Below are positions 36,273 through 43,676 of a DNA stretch of 50,889 bases, piece after piece. A model generated the notes under the pieces. That model worked only from the letters and a program-made list of their open reading frames with translations. It had not been told where the DNA came from and made no database searches. How positions within the stretch are numbered: the first letter of the stretch is position 1; every line of letters starts with the position of its first letter. The stretch is from Bacteroidota bacterium (lineage in GTDB: Bacteria > Bacteroidota > Bacteroidia > UKL13-3), in contig JAWXAU010000173.1 of the NCBI GenBank assembly GCA_034439655.1, positions 1-50,889 of the forward strand, given 5' to 3'. Position numbers and translations under genes: made by a program.

Positions 36273-36887
36273 TTAATTGATAAATCGTTTGAAGCTGCAA
36301 AACAAAAAATTCTGTGTGGTATCAAAAGGTGTATTATGATCTTCGGTTACACACTTTATTTTCTCAAAACCGTTTTGCAGTTGTTGTTGTAATTCTTCTT
36401 CGGTGTATTGGTGAACATCAAGCATTGAACATTTTTTTGGTCCTTTGTCAGAAAATGTTCCAATAACTAAATATTTATTTACGGCTTGTCGTGCTATTGT
36501 GAGATAGGTATTCATATCATCCGTACTTGTGAGGAAATGAAAGGTAGCTCTGTCGTGCCAACAATCATAAGACGTGGCAGGTTGAAATTCTGTAACATCA
36601 CTAACAATCCAATTTACTTTTTTCGCTTTGTCGCCAAGTCGCTTCTTTGCTCTTTCAATTGCATTCTCTGAAATGTCGAGCACCGAAATATTTTCAAAAC
36701 CTTCGTCAAGAAGGTAGTCAACCAATTTGCTATCGCCACCGCCAATGTCAATAATGCTTGCCGTCTTAGGTAAATTAAAACTATGAACAAAGTCCAAAGA
36801 TGTTTTTGGAATTTCCTGTGTCCAACTAACTTCGTTGGGTAGTTTAGTTGCATAAACTTTTTCCCAGTGTTCTTTTCTTGCTGTCAT
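36273..36887 (-). CDS. Class I SAM-dependent methyltransferase
   Basis: This 204-residue cytosolic enzyme has the SAM-binding motif IDIGGGDS (about 46-53), the acidic LDIS motif and WHDRATFHFL. Sequence features at the N-terminus (HWEKVYATKLPNEVSW) are of a group often annotated only as methyltransferase. Its substrate is unknown. It sits between T9SS proteins of the oxidase operon, with 1 base to the upstream gene and 17 bases to the oxidase start. Metal or thiol detoxification is a guess from context. Confidence 0.82.
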   Translation of the reverse strand: MTARKEHWEKVYATKLPNEVSWTQEIPKTSLDFVHSFNLPKTASIIDIGGGDSKLVDYLLDEGFENISVLDISENAIERAKKRLGDKAKKVNWIVSDVTEFQPATSYDCWHDRATFHFLTSTDDMNTYLTIARQAVNKYLVIGTFSDKGPKKCSMLDVHQYTEEELQQQLQNGFEKIKCVTEDHNTPFDTTQNFLFCSFKRFIN

Positions 36888-36888
36888 T

Positions 36889-37584
36889 TTAGTGAAGGGT
36901 TATAAATATTTTTTGTTGAAACTTTTTTTGCTTGCCACTTAGTTGAATGATATAAACAGAAGTTGGAAGTGACGGCATCCCGATAGCTATTGGGCCAATT
37001 TCTGTTTGCCTGTGAATGTTTGTTTTGAAAATTTCTTTTCCGCTTAAATCACTTATTAAAAGTAATGAATAATTTTCATTGGTGTTTTGTAAATGGATTT
37101 TATTTTCAGCAAACCAAACAGAAGGTGCTTCAAAATTTGCATTTGCAATTCCTGTTGTGGCTACATTCATTATAAAAGTCAAAGTGTCTTTCATCAAAGG
37201 GAAATTAATATCCCATACTGCATAACGAATGATTGCCGTGCCGTAATTTACATGTGCCGTGATATGTAGCAACAAGAAACCGTATTCACTTGGAATAATT
37301 GGATTCATTGAACCACTATCTACTAAAGTTGTATAGCAAATTTGATTATCGCACACCGATGCTTCCCAAAGTGCAGGAACCGATGCACTAATTTTTTCCC
37401 ACTTCAAATAAATGGTGTTGCTTGTGCTATTGACTTGCTGAATAGTCAATGTTTCCAAATCTTCCATCATTGCATTTACAATGAAAGTATCGTTGGGTCT
37501 GATGGTGTATGATTGAGCAAAAGAAAAAGTATTAGCCGCAAACATTGCAGCTAATACTAAAACTTTATGTTTTATTTTTCTCAT
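36889..37584 (-). CDS. Small T9SS-secreted protein with CxxxxC motif (paralog B)
   Basis: This 231-residue protein has a signal peptide and a beta-rich domain with WEKISASVPALWEASVC, then DNQIC, and DSGSM. This is the same pattern as the protein at 33809-34528. The C-terminal region is T9SS-like, ending KKFQQKIFITLH. It starts at TAATG, where the stop of the preceding gene overlaps the ATG, so it is translationally coupled. A quasi-palindrome CCCGATAGCTATTGGG (36979-36994) lies inside the coding sequence. Function unknown. Confidence 0.75.
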   Translation of the reverse strand: MRKIKHKVLVLAAMFAANTFSFAQSYTIRPNDTFIVNAMMEDLETLTIQQVNSTSNTIYLKWEKISASVPALWEASVCDNQICYTTLVDSGSMNPIIPSEYGFLLLHITAHVNYGTAIIRYAVWDINFPLMKDTLTFIMNVATTGIANANFEAPSVWFAENKIHLQNTNENYSLLLISDLSGKEIFKTNIHRQTEIGPIAIGMPSLPTSVYIIQLSGKQKKFQQKIFITLH

Positions 37585-38423
37585 TAGTGAGCGATGCTTA
37601 GTTTTTGTGTGGCGGTTTTCCCGTTCACACTTATCCGCACAAAATAATTTCCGCTTGGCAAAATAGTAGTGTTGAATTGTGTTGTCAAGGCACCAGCACT
37701 TTGTTTTTCATTGCTGATAATGGCAACTTGTTTCCCGGTGATGTCGGTAACATCAATCAACAAGTTTGAAGTTTCTTTCAAGTCCATACTGATAGAAACT
37801 AAATCGGTGGCAGGATTAGGATACACTTTGAATGAATTCAATTTAGATTCTTTTTCCGCTATCGCAAGGGGATTTTTTTCATTTACTTTTAAGGTAGAAA
37901 GAAATGTCTGGTCGCTGTCCTTGTGTCCTTCAAAATTTGAATTAAATGCTCCATAAAAAACAACATCGCCCGTATTTGCTGACGGGGCCACCCAATCGAA
38001 TTTCCATGAAAGTTTACCAATTCCATCTACACCGTATTTTGTGTAAGTGATATATTTATTATTACCTACAAGTTTGGTTCGAGTTGTATCAGTTATTACA
38101 ATTTTCCCCAGCAAGTCTCCACTAATATTTTGAGGAGATACCTCAAAGCCAAATCGTGTACCTCCAGATTCGGTATTGGTAGCTGTAATAGTATATGTTG
38201 CACCAGGTGTGTAGCCTTCGGTAGGAATGTTAGATTCAATCCAATTGCTTACAGTAGTTGCTTTCCCTCCATGGCAGACGGTGCAATTTTTTAAACTATC
38301 GCCAGGTGAGCCGGTATACCCAGGTTCAGTCCCATCTTTTTGGCGAGGTTGTATGGTGCCAAATGATTCAAGTATTATAATTCCCGTAAGAATTATAAAA
38401 GTAGGGAAAATTATTTTTTTCAT
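37584..38423 (-). CDS. T9SS-secreted protein with CxxCH motif and anchor/reeler-like domain
   Basis: This 279-residue protein has a signal peptide, then a CTVCHGG heme-type motif (about 47-53) in SPGDSLKNCTVCHGG. A beta-domain follows that resembles the Bacteroidota choice-of-anchor V (reeler-like) domain. A T9SS type A sorting domain starts at VYPNPATD. A single CxxCH could bind one heme c. I chose the ATG at 38423; a GTG at 38426 would add one residue. Its sorting domain is very similar to that of the thioredoxin-like protein next door. It may carry electrons outside the outer membrane. Confidence 0.75.
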   Translation of the reverse strand: MKKIIFPTFIILTGIIILESFGTIQPRQKDGTEPGYTGSPGDSLKNCTVCHGGKATTVSNWIESNIPTEGYTPGATYTITATNTESGGTRFGFEVSPQNISGDLLGKIVITDTTRTKLVGNNKYITYTKYGVDGIGKLSWKFDWVAPSANTGDVVFYGAFNSNFEGHKDSDQTFLSTLKVNEKNPLAIAEKESKLNSFKVYPNPATDLVSISMDLKETSNLLIDVTDITGKQVAIISNEKQSAGALTTQFNTTILPSGNYFVRISVNGKTATQKLSIAH

Positions 38424-38446
38424 CACAGATATATATTGAATCTAAT

Positions 38447-39232
38447 TTAATGCAAAATGTTCAATTTTTGAACCCCAGTTTTTCCATTTGCGGTCAACTT
38501 TATCAAATAATTTCCATTGGGAAGGTTGGTAGTATTTACTTCTTTGCTTACAACACCTGCATTTAGCTTTTCATTCATGATTGTACTAACAATTTTGCCT
38601 GTGATGTCAGTAACTTCAATCAATAAGTTCGTAGCTTCTTTCAGTTCAAGATTTATAGTTACCATATCAGATGCCGGATTGGGATAAACAGTAAATATAG
38701 AAACTGTATTTGTTATATCATCAATACCTGTTGTGCCACCCAGCATGGCCAAAATTGAATCTCTCATTTCAGTGGTATCACTCGTGCTGAAACTTTGCGA
38801 AGAAAACATCACTCTATGATCTTTACCTCCTAGCAAAACTATTGTAGGCATTCCAAAACCACCATAGTTGGCCACTTGTGCGGCACCGCTGTCATAAGGC
38901 ATATATAATGAAAGTCCGTTTGAAGAACACCAGGTGGCTGTAGAACTACAAGTGGTTGAATTGTTGAAAGGCAGAGCATAGGCTGTAATCATTCCAGGAT
39001 GCTTTTTCATTACATTATTCGCCATCTTCTGGATTTTTTGTGCGGGTGGCGGACAACTACCGCAATTGGGCATAAAGAAGTGAATCAGTACGGCTTTACC
39101 TGCGTCTAAGTCGGCCAATAAATCGTGGGAGTTTCCGTTACAGTCAACACCTTTTAATTGCATTACTGTTTGGGCCTTGGAAATCGTAATTACGAACATC
39201 AAAGCAATTGATAGAAAAATTGTGTTTTTCAT
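38447..39232 (-). CDS. T9SS-secreted thioredoxin-like protein
   Basis: This 261-residue protein has a signal peptide (to about 20) and a thioredoxin fold with the active-site motif CGSC in FFMPNCGSCPPP. Residues TTCSSTATWC contain two more cysteines. A T9SS type A sorting domain starts at VYPNPASD near 180. It should act as a secreted thiol-disulfide protein. It is upstream of the CxxCH protein gene with a 23-base gap and likely heads the T9SS operon. Confidence 0.85.
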   Translation of the reverse strand: MKNTIFLSIALMFVITISKAQTVMQLKGVDCNGNSHDLLADLDAGKAVLIHFFMPNCGSCPPPAQKIQKMANNVMKKHPGMITAYALPFNNSTTCSSTATWCSSNGLSLYMPYDSGAAQVANYGGFGMPTIVLLGGKDHRVMFSSQSFSTSDTTEMRDSILAMLGGTTGIDDITNTVSIFTVYPNPASDMVTINLELKEATNLLIEVTDITGKIVSTIMNEKLNAGVVSKEVNTTNLPNGNYLIKLTANGKTGVQKLNILH

Positions 39233-39282
39233 TTTTTGTTTTATTAATTATTGATTTGTTTTTGGGGAAATATTCTTTGGAA

Positions 39283-39296
39283 ATGTATAAATACAT
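39283..39296. promoter_or_regulatory. Perfect palindrome upstream of the T9SS thioredoxin operon
   Basis: ATGTAT-AA-ATACAT is a perfect 14-base palindrome 51-64 bases upstream of the thioredoxin-like start. Its position suits an operator. The half-sites are the reverse of the CopY/BlaI pattern TACAnnTGTA. I cannot name the regulator. Confidence 0.35.
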
Positions 39297-39301
39297 CTCT
39301 A

Positions 39302-39328
39302 GCCGATGCACTTATTTAAAGTGTCGGC
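39302..39328. other. Hairpin with two-base bulge
   Basis: GCCGATGCACTT (39302-39313) pairs with AAGTGTCGGC (39319-39328), leaving a TG bulge and a loop of about five bases. It lies between the HYC_CC_PP gene and the thioredoxin-like gene. On the minus strand the T-run lies before it, not after, so it does not look like a terminator for the upstream gene. Confidence 0.4.
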
Positions 39329-39345
39329 AAAAAAATGAGTGAAAA

Positions 39346-39738
39346 TCAAATAAGAAAAACCTGATTGAGCAAATATATAGCTTGCTCATTTAGCAGCGGA
39401 GGCGGATGGTCGAACTGTATTTCCTGCTCCGAAAATATTGATGTGTAATTTATACCATATAAGGGGGTAGAAGCAATAGGTAACTGCTTAAAACCTTTAT
39501 ACACAATAACAATAATTTGCTTAGAGTTACGCTGGGTATCCTTTATCTTAAAAGAAGCAGTTTTGTCTTTACAACAATCTTTTTTCATGGGCATATCACC
39601 ACAGGGACATTTGGCTTCGTCTGTACCAATAATCGAAAATGAGGCTAACCTTCCACCGCAATAATGCACGGATACTGATAAGCCAATGGCTGGTATCAGA
39701 TAACAGAACAGTAAAAGTATTGCGAATATTTTTCTCAT
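39346..39738 (-). CDS. HYC_CC_PP family protein
   Basis: This 130-residue protein has a signal peptide and the three hallmarks of the family: HYC at 25-27, CC in KKDCCKD, and PP in DHPPPLL. It also has CPCG. The family is known from Bacteroidota copper-related loci and has no established biochemical function. The cysteine and histidine content suggests metal binding. It starts 36 bases after the stop of the norB-like gene, and lies upstream of the T9SS redox operon in the same direction. Confidence 0.75.
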   Translation of the reverse strand: MRKIFAILLLFCYLIPAIGLSVSVHYCGGRLASFSIIGTDEAKCPCGDMPMKKDCCKDKTASFKIKDTQRNSKQIIVIVYKGFKQLPIASTPLYGINYTSIFSEQEIQFDHPPPLLNEQAIYLLNQVFLI

Positions 39739-39774
39739 TTCCTCGAAAATGCTTACGCAAATATAAGGAGGTTT

Positions 39775-41115
39775 TTAAAAATGCAAATACTTTTTTTTCG
39801 TTAAAAACGCGTGGAGCAAAATAAAAGCGAGTGAACTTAAGGAAGCCATCAATATAATTCCTGTCGAAACAAATACATAAAACCATGCTTGTAGGCTTTG
39901 CATCATCGAACTGAAAGAAGTAGTCTGAGCTCCCATTTGCCAAATACCTTTTTGTATCCCGATGATGATTAATGATAGCCAAAAAAGTAATAACCCAATT
40001 TGTAGCATCCAATAAAAAACATTCAAGACTTTTGATCCTTTTGCAAATTCTTCATTATGGGGCATAAAAAATTCAAAACAAGCTGCAATTAGTATCATCG
40101 TATTAATGCCTATTGTGGTTCCCATAGCATGTGCCACTGTAACATGTGTGCCATGTGTATATAAGTTAAATGCTGGTATCGACATCACAATGGCAAGCAT
40201 CATATTAAAAAAAATCCAGACTTCTGAAGCCAATAAAAAACGGTATGGGAAATAATAATAGTTTTTGCGTGCGGTAGTAACTGTGCTCTTAAAAGTATAA
40301 AATATTCGTAGCAAAAATATCCATTCGGTCATGCTCACTATATAACTCACATATCTGATATAACTTTCGGTAGGCAAAGTATATATATGATGGCCCCAAT
40401 TAAACATTAAATTAAACAATCCCAAAAAATACAAAGCGAATGCTAAATTAGATTTTGCGGTGGAACGTTCGCCACTAATTCGTTCCATTAAAAAAAAGGC
40501 AGTGCCATATATCATTTGGTTCCACGAGCCTACCAATGAACCATTTGCTTTCCATTGAATAGTAAGGTCTTTGAGGAAATGTTCTCTAAAATAGGGGAAC
40601 TCCCAAAGATAATTTTCTAAAAAAGTAAAAAGAAAGAATATAATTCCCGTCATCCACATCCAAATATATACGGGCCATTTTTTAATTTTAGTGGCAGCTA
40701 TAAAATAATTAACTAAAAAAAGTACCCACGTAATTGCAATAATTAATGCATACTTTGGTGGAAATTCCCAATATTCTCTGCCCCCAAATTGTTGCTGCGA
40801 ATACGAAAATAAAATAGCTATAATTGCAATCCACCATATTACTAACTGCATATAGGCCAATGGTTTTGAGATAGTATCAGGTTGTGCAGATTGCAAGCCA
40901 CAATATATACAACCGCAAGCCCCCATCAATATAAAAAACATCACACATGATACATGCATGGGGCGTAATTGTATAAAGCCCAAATATTCTTGTGAAAAAC
41001 CTGGGATTATATAATTGAATGCCGCCACTACCCCAAAAACTAAACCCAATACTAGCATAAACAAAGCGGAAGCTAAGTAATAACGACCTATACTGCTGTG
41101 CAAATTAATTCCCAT
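39775..41115 (-). CDS. NorB-like heme-copper oxidase superfamily subunit with variant ligands
   Basis: This 446-residue polytopic protein resembles nitric oxide reductase NorB in overall order. It has RPMH (His54, low-spin heme b), WGHHIY (His242, His243, FeB ligands) and THGTHVTVAHA (His329, proximal heme b3). Two canonical positions look changed. The first FeB histidine (the HxWxEGxWE region) aligns with Asn191 in NGSLVGSW, and the active-site Glu with Val195. The second histidine of the HxH motif that ligates low-spin heme appears as Met331. It may reduce NO in a variant way or do something else. Its start overlaps the cytochrome c gene by 11 bases. Confidence 0.8.
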   Translation of the reverse strand: MGINLHSSIGRYYLASALFMLVLGLVFGVVAAFNYIIPGFSQEYLGFIQLRPMHVSCVMFFILMGACGCIYCGLQSAQPDTISKPLAYMQLVIWWIAIIAILFSYSQQQFGGREYWEFPPKYALIIAITWVLFLVNYFIAATKIKKWPVYIWMWMTGIIFFLFTFLENYLWEFPYFREHFLKDLTIQWKANGSLVGSWNQMIYGTAFFLMERISGERSTAKSNLAFALYFLGLFNLMFNWGHHIYTLPTESYIRYVSYIVSMTEWIFLLRIFYTFKSTVTTARKNYYYFPYRFLLASEVWIFFNMMLAIVMSIPAFNLYTHGTHVTVAHAMGTTIGINTMILIAACFEFFMPHNEEFAKGSKVLNVFYWMLQIGLLLFWLSLIIIGIQKGIWQMGAQTTSFSSMMQSLQAWFYVFVSTGIILMASLSSLAFILLHAFLTKKKYLHF

Positions 41116-41524
41116 GTTTATATATCATTCCATTCGATTGCTTTATATAAGTTCTTGGGTCTGCCGTTCCACTGGCATCAGTTGAAATTAAAAACGTGAT
41201 CAGATTTTCTTTCTCCTGTTCATTCAGATGGAATACGGGCATTTGTTTAGATCCAGACTGAATAATTGCCAATATATATTGTTTATCTTTCCCTTTTACT
41301 GAGATAATATTGGTAAGGTCAGGGCCTAAATATCCGCCCAAGCCATAAAGCTGATGGCAGCTCTGACAATTATACTTTTGCCAGACTAATTGCCCATCAA
41401 TAGCTTTAGTATGATCATAATTGGATTGATACGTATAATTTTTGTTTGAATATAAAACTAGAGAATAACTAAAGAAAGATATTGCCATCAATGCAAAAAG
41501 ATATTTCTGCCATTGCTTCTTCAT
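41105..41524 (-). CDS. norC: NorC-like membrane-anchored cytochrome c
   Basis: This 139-residue protein has an N-terminal membrane anchor (about 8-26) and one heme c site, CQSCH (53-57) in VWQKYNCQSCHQLYGLGGYLGPDL, a close match to NorC. The axial Met lies in SKQMPVF. It should deliver electrons to the NorB-like subunit, whose gene it overlaps by 11 bases. It follows the polytopic membrane protein gene after 11 bases. The length is normal for NorC. Confidence 0.88.
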   Translation of the reverse strand: MKKQWQKYLFALMAISFFSYSLVLYSNKNYTYQSNYDHTKAIDGQLVWQKYNCQSCHQLYGLGGYLGPDLTNIISVKGKDKQYILAIIQSGSKQMPVFHLNEQEKENLITFLISTDASGTADPRTYIKQSNGMIYKHGN

Positions 41525-41535
41525 CGTACCATTTA

Positions 41536-42741
41536 TTAAGTCAACTTAAATTTAAATTGACTTCTAACTATCAATGTAGTTCCGCTAAACATTATTATCG
41601 CTGCCACCAAAAGAAATTCATTCGTATAGGGAACACTCTCATACTTAAGTGCTGATATACCTTGTACCATTAATAATAATTCATTGAAAAATATTCCAAA
41701 TGTAAAAACTATGATACCAACAGTGCTTAAGCGGTTCAACAAAATTAGTTTTTGAGATACTGAATATCCTATAATAAAAACAGTGATTACACCGAGCAAA
41801 ATTAGATGCAAATAACCTATTACTATAGGTCGGAATCCAAAAGCCAATTTACTTAATGGTGGATAGGTGGAACCTAACTGCAAAAGTAATTTAATACTTA
41901 GTGCAATGGCTGATAAAAGTAATAAGGTAAATGCGGTTCTTGATAAATTTTTTTTGATAGAAATAATCTTTACCAACCAAAGCCAAGCTATAACCTGAGC
42001 TATAGCAGATGCTACTACCAACCAATAACTCCAAAGTGGAATTGGCATCCACAATACTGATAAAAAATAAGCAGGTATGCACGCGAGAAAAAATAACCAA
42101 AATATATATTTAAATGAACCATTTAATTTACCTAAGGTATTCAGTTTGTCAGTAAACAAACCCATACATGCGAAAAAGAACCAACCATTATACTGGAAAT
42201 GTAAAAAGAAATATACGGACGACAAATACCAATTTTGTTGCACCAAATTATTGGCCATCATATAGGCCAAACTAAAGGCTCCTAGCGAGGAAATAGCATT
42301 AAATATCAATGAGGCTTTAAACCACAAATGACTAATAGCATCCAATTTTAATTTGTTTAAGTCTCTCCAATATATAATAGCAAATATATAAGAAACAAAA
42401 ACTGAAAGTGTAGAAAAAGTGATTGAATAAATATTATAGCCTGAAATAGGGAAAACAACTAACATACCGTATGCAGTTATCAAATTTGCTATTAAAATCC
42501 ACCCATACTTTTTATATGCATTTTTATTTCCTCTTCTATATAAGTAATCAACTAGCAAAGCCATTAATGCTTGGGTAATCCAACCTGCAAAGGCAAAGTG
42601 AGAATGTCCTTGTAATAGTTGCTTTTGGTCGACAAAGGGAAGTGCGAAGGCGATTTTGTACCTTAGTACTACACCTATCAAAGCTATAATATTTAAATTT
42701 ATAAGAGCTATCCGAAGCCACTTGTGATTGACCAATCCCAT
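41536..42741 (-). CDS. Polytopic His-containing membrane protein (NnrS/heme-copper-oxidase-like)
   Basis: This 401-residue protein is almost all membrane, with about 11-12 predicted helices. Histidine-containing helices include QGHSHFAFAGWI (44-55), LHFQYNGWFFFA and IGYLHLILLGV. This resembles NnrS and the subunit I core of heme-copper oxidases, but I cannot assign it firmly. It is the first gene of the norC-norB-like operon and follows the Crp/Fnr gene by 61 bases. A role in heme- or copper-dependent NO tolerance, or assembly of the reductase, is inferred from context. Confidence 0.6.
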   Translation of the reverse strand: MGLVNHKWLRIALINLNIIALIGVVLRYKIAFALPFVDQKQLLQGHSHFAFAGWITQALMALLVDYLYRRGNKNAYKKYGWILIANLITAYGMLVVFPISGYNIYSITFSTLSVFVSYIFAIIYWRDLNKLKLDAISHLWFKASLIFNAISSLGAFSLAYMMANNLVQQNWYLSSVYFFLHFQYNGWFFFACMGLFTDKLNTLGKLNGSFKYIFWLFFLACIPAYFLSVLWMPIPLWSYWLVVASAIAQVIAWLWLVKIISIKKNLSRTAFTLLLLSAIALSIKLLLQLGSTYPPLSKLAFGFRPIVIGYLHLILLGVITVFIIGYSVSQKLILLNRLSTVGIIVFTFGIFFNELLLMVQGISALKYESVPYTNEFLLVAAIIMFSGTTLIVRSQFKFKLT

Positions 42742-42802
42742 AAAATAATTTGAGGCAAATTTCCTTATAAATATTGCTGCAAATTTATGCGTCTAGTCAT
42801 AA

Positions 42803-43408
42803 TTACATAAATACTTTACCATGGTCAATTCGCAACTCCCCTCTTTCATTTAGATTTCTAATGGTTCTAATAACCGTCTCCACTCTAAGCCCCGTCATGT
42901 TTGCTATTTGCTGACGGGTAAGGTTAACTTGGAAAGGTTGATGTGGAATAAGTTGGTGTTTATTTTTATAATGATTCAACAAAATAGATATCCTTATTTC
43001 TGGATTTTCGAAAGCAATCGTTTTTAATAATAGGAATTTATAGCGTAGTCTTTGTGCTAAAAGTTTGGTAAAATTCATATGTATTTCATGATTCTCTTTG
43101 ATAAGTTGAAGAAACAAATCTTTGGGCAAGCGAATTACCATGCAATCTTCGAGAGCTATAGATGATGCTGCATAAGGCTCTCCATCAAATAACGGTAATT
43201 CTCCAAAGCATTCATCAGGTTCTATCATATTTTGAATAAATTCTTTACCATCATCGTTCAGATTCATCCATAAAACTTTGCCTTTTACCAATTGATAATA
43301 GTAATAACAAGTGGAGCCTTCCCAAAATATAGTTTCTTCAGCATTATATTTTTTATACGAACCTCCCCATGCAATTAATGTATTAATATCTATCATAAGC
43401 GTACTCAT
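42803..43408 (-). CDS. Crp/Fnr-family transcriptional regulator
   Basis: This 201-residue protein has a cyclic-nucleotide-binding-like sensor domain (about 20-120) and a winged helix with LTRQQIANMTGLRVETVIRTI (163-183). The recognition helix carries VETxxxR, like E. coli FNR (VETISR), which recognises TTGAT half-sites. No N-terminal cysteine cluster for an Fe-S centre is present, so it is more like DNR/NnrR types that sense NO or redox through heme. It is divergent from the nos operon. Two boxes of form ATGAT-N4-ATCAT lie between them. Confidence 0.9.
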   Translation of the reverse strand: MSTLMIDINTLIAWGGSYKKYNAEETIFWEGSTCYYYYQLVKGKVLWMNLNDDGKEFIQNMIEPDECFGELPLFDGEPYAASSIALEDCMVIRLPKDLFLQLIKENHEIHMNFTKLLAQRLRYKFLLLKTIAFENPEIRISILLNHYKNKHQLIPHQPFQVNLTRQQIANMTGLRVETVIRTIRNLNERGELRIDHGKVFM

Positions 43409-43433
43409 TTTTGAGCACTCAAATTAAGACTCA

Positions 43434-43441
43434 CAAAATTA
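43434..43441 (-). promoter_or_regulatory. Putative -7 promoter element of the Crp/Fnr gene
   Basis: TAATTTTG on the minus strand fits TAnnTTTG, 25 bases upstream of the start codon. The FNR-like box at 43472-43485 lies about 40 bases upstream of it, near where an activator or autorepressor could act. Confidence 0.4.
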
Positions 43442-43471
43442 TAACAAACATAACCACGAGCAGTTTTGCTT

Positions 43472-43485
43472 ATGATAAATATCAT
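43472..43485. promoter_or_regulatory. FNR/DNR-like box 1
   Basis: ATGAT-AAAT-ATCAT is a palindrome that matches TTGAT-N4-ATCAA except for the outermost base on each side. It lies in the divergent region between the Crp/Fnr gene and the nos operon. Its architecture equals that of box 2 downstream. Confidence 0.6.
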
Positions 43486-43608
43486 GAAATATTTTAGGGC
43501 CTAAATAAAAAGAGGCTCAATATGGTGAAGAAGGCTATTACTATTGATTGCGAGCACTTCAATAAGCGTAATGCAACCCCTACGATATAGCAATATTGGG
43601 GTCCTGGT

Positions 43609-43653
43609 ATGATTGTAATCATAAAACGCAAACTTTTATTTACTATAATATTG
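43609..43653 (+). promoter_or_regulatory. FNR/DNR-like box 2 with candidate nos promoter
   Basis: ATGAT-TGTA-ATCAT (43609-43622) has the same form as box 1. Downstream, TAATATTG (43646-43653) is one base off the -7 consensus TAnnTTTG. If transcription starts near 43657, the box centre is about 41.5 bases upstream, the standard class II activator position. The cytochrome c gene starts at 43677. Confidence 0.6.
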
Positions 43654-43676
43654 CATCATAATAAAAACTAAAATAT

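Noticed and set aside
39302-39328. Hairpin considered as an intrinsic terminator
   Set aside because: The T-run lies on the wrong side for the minus-strand genes, and no plus-strand gene ends here.
39596-40012. A 138-codon open frame on the minus strand overlapping norB and the HYC_CC_PP gene
   Set aside because: It is another frame of two well-supported genes and has no recognisable domain or signal.
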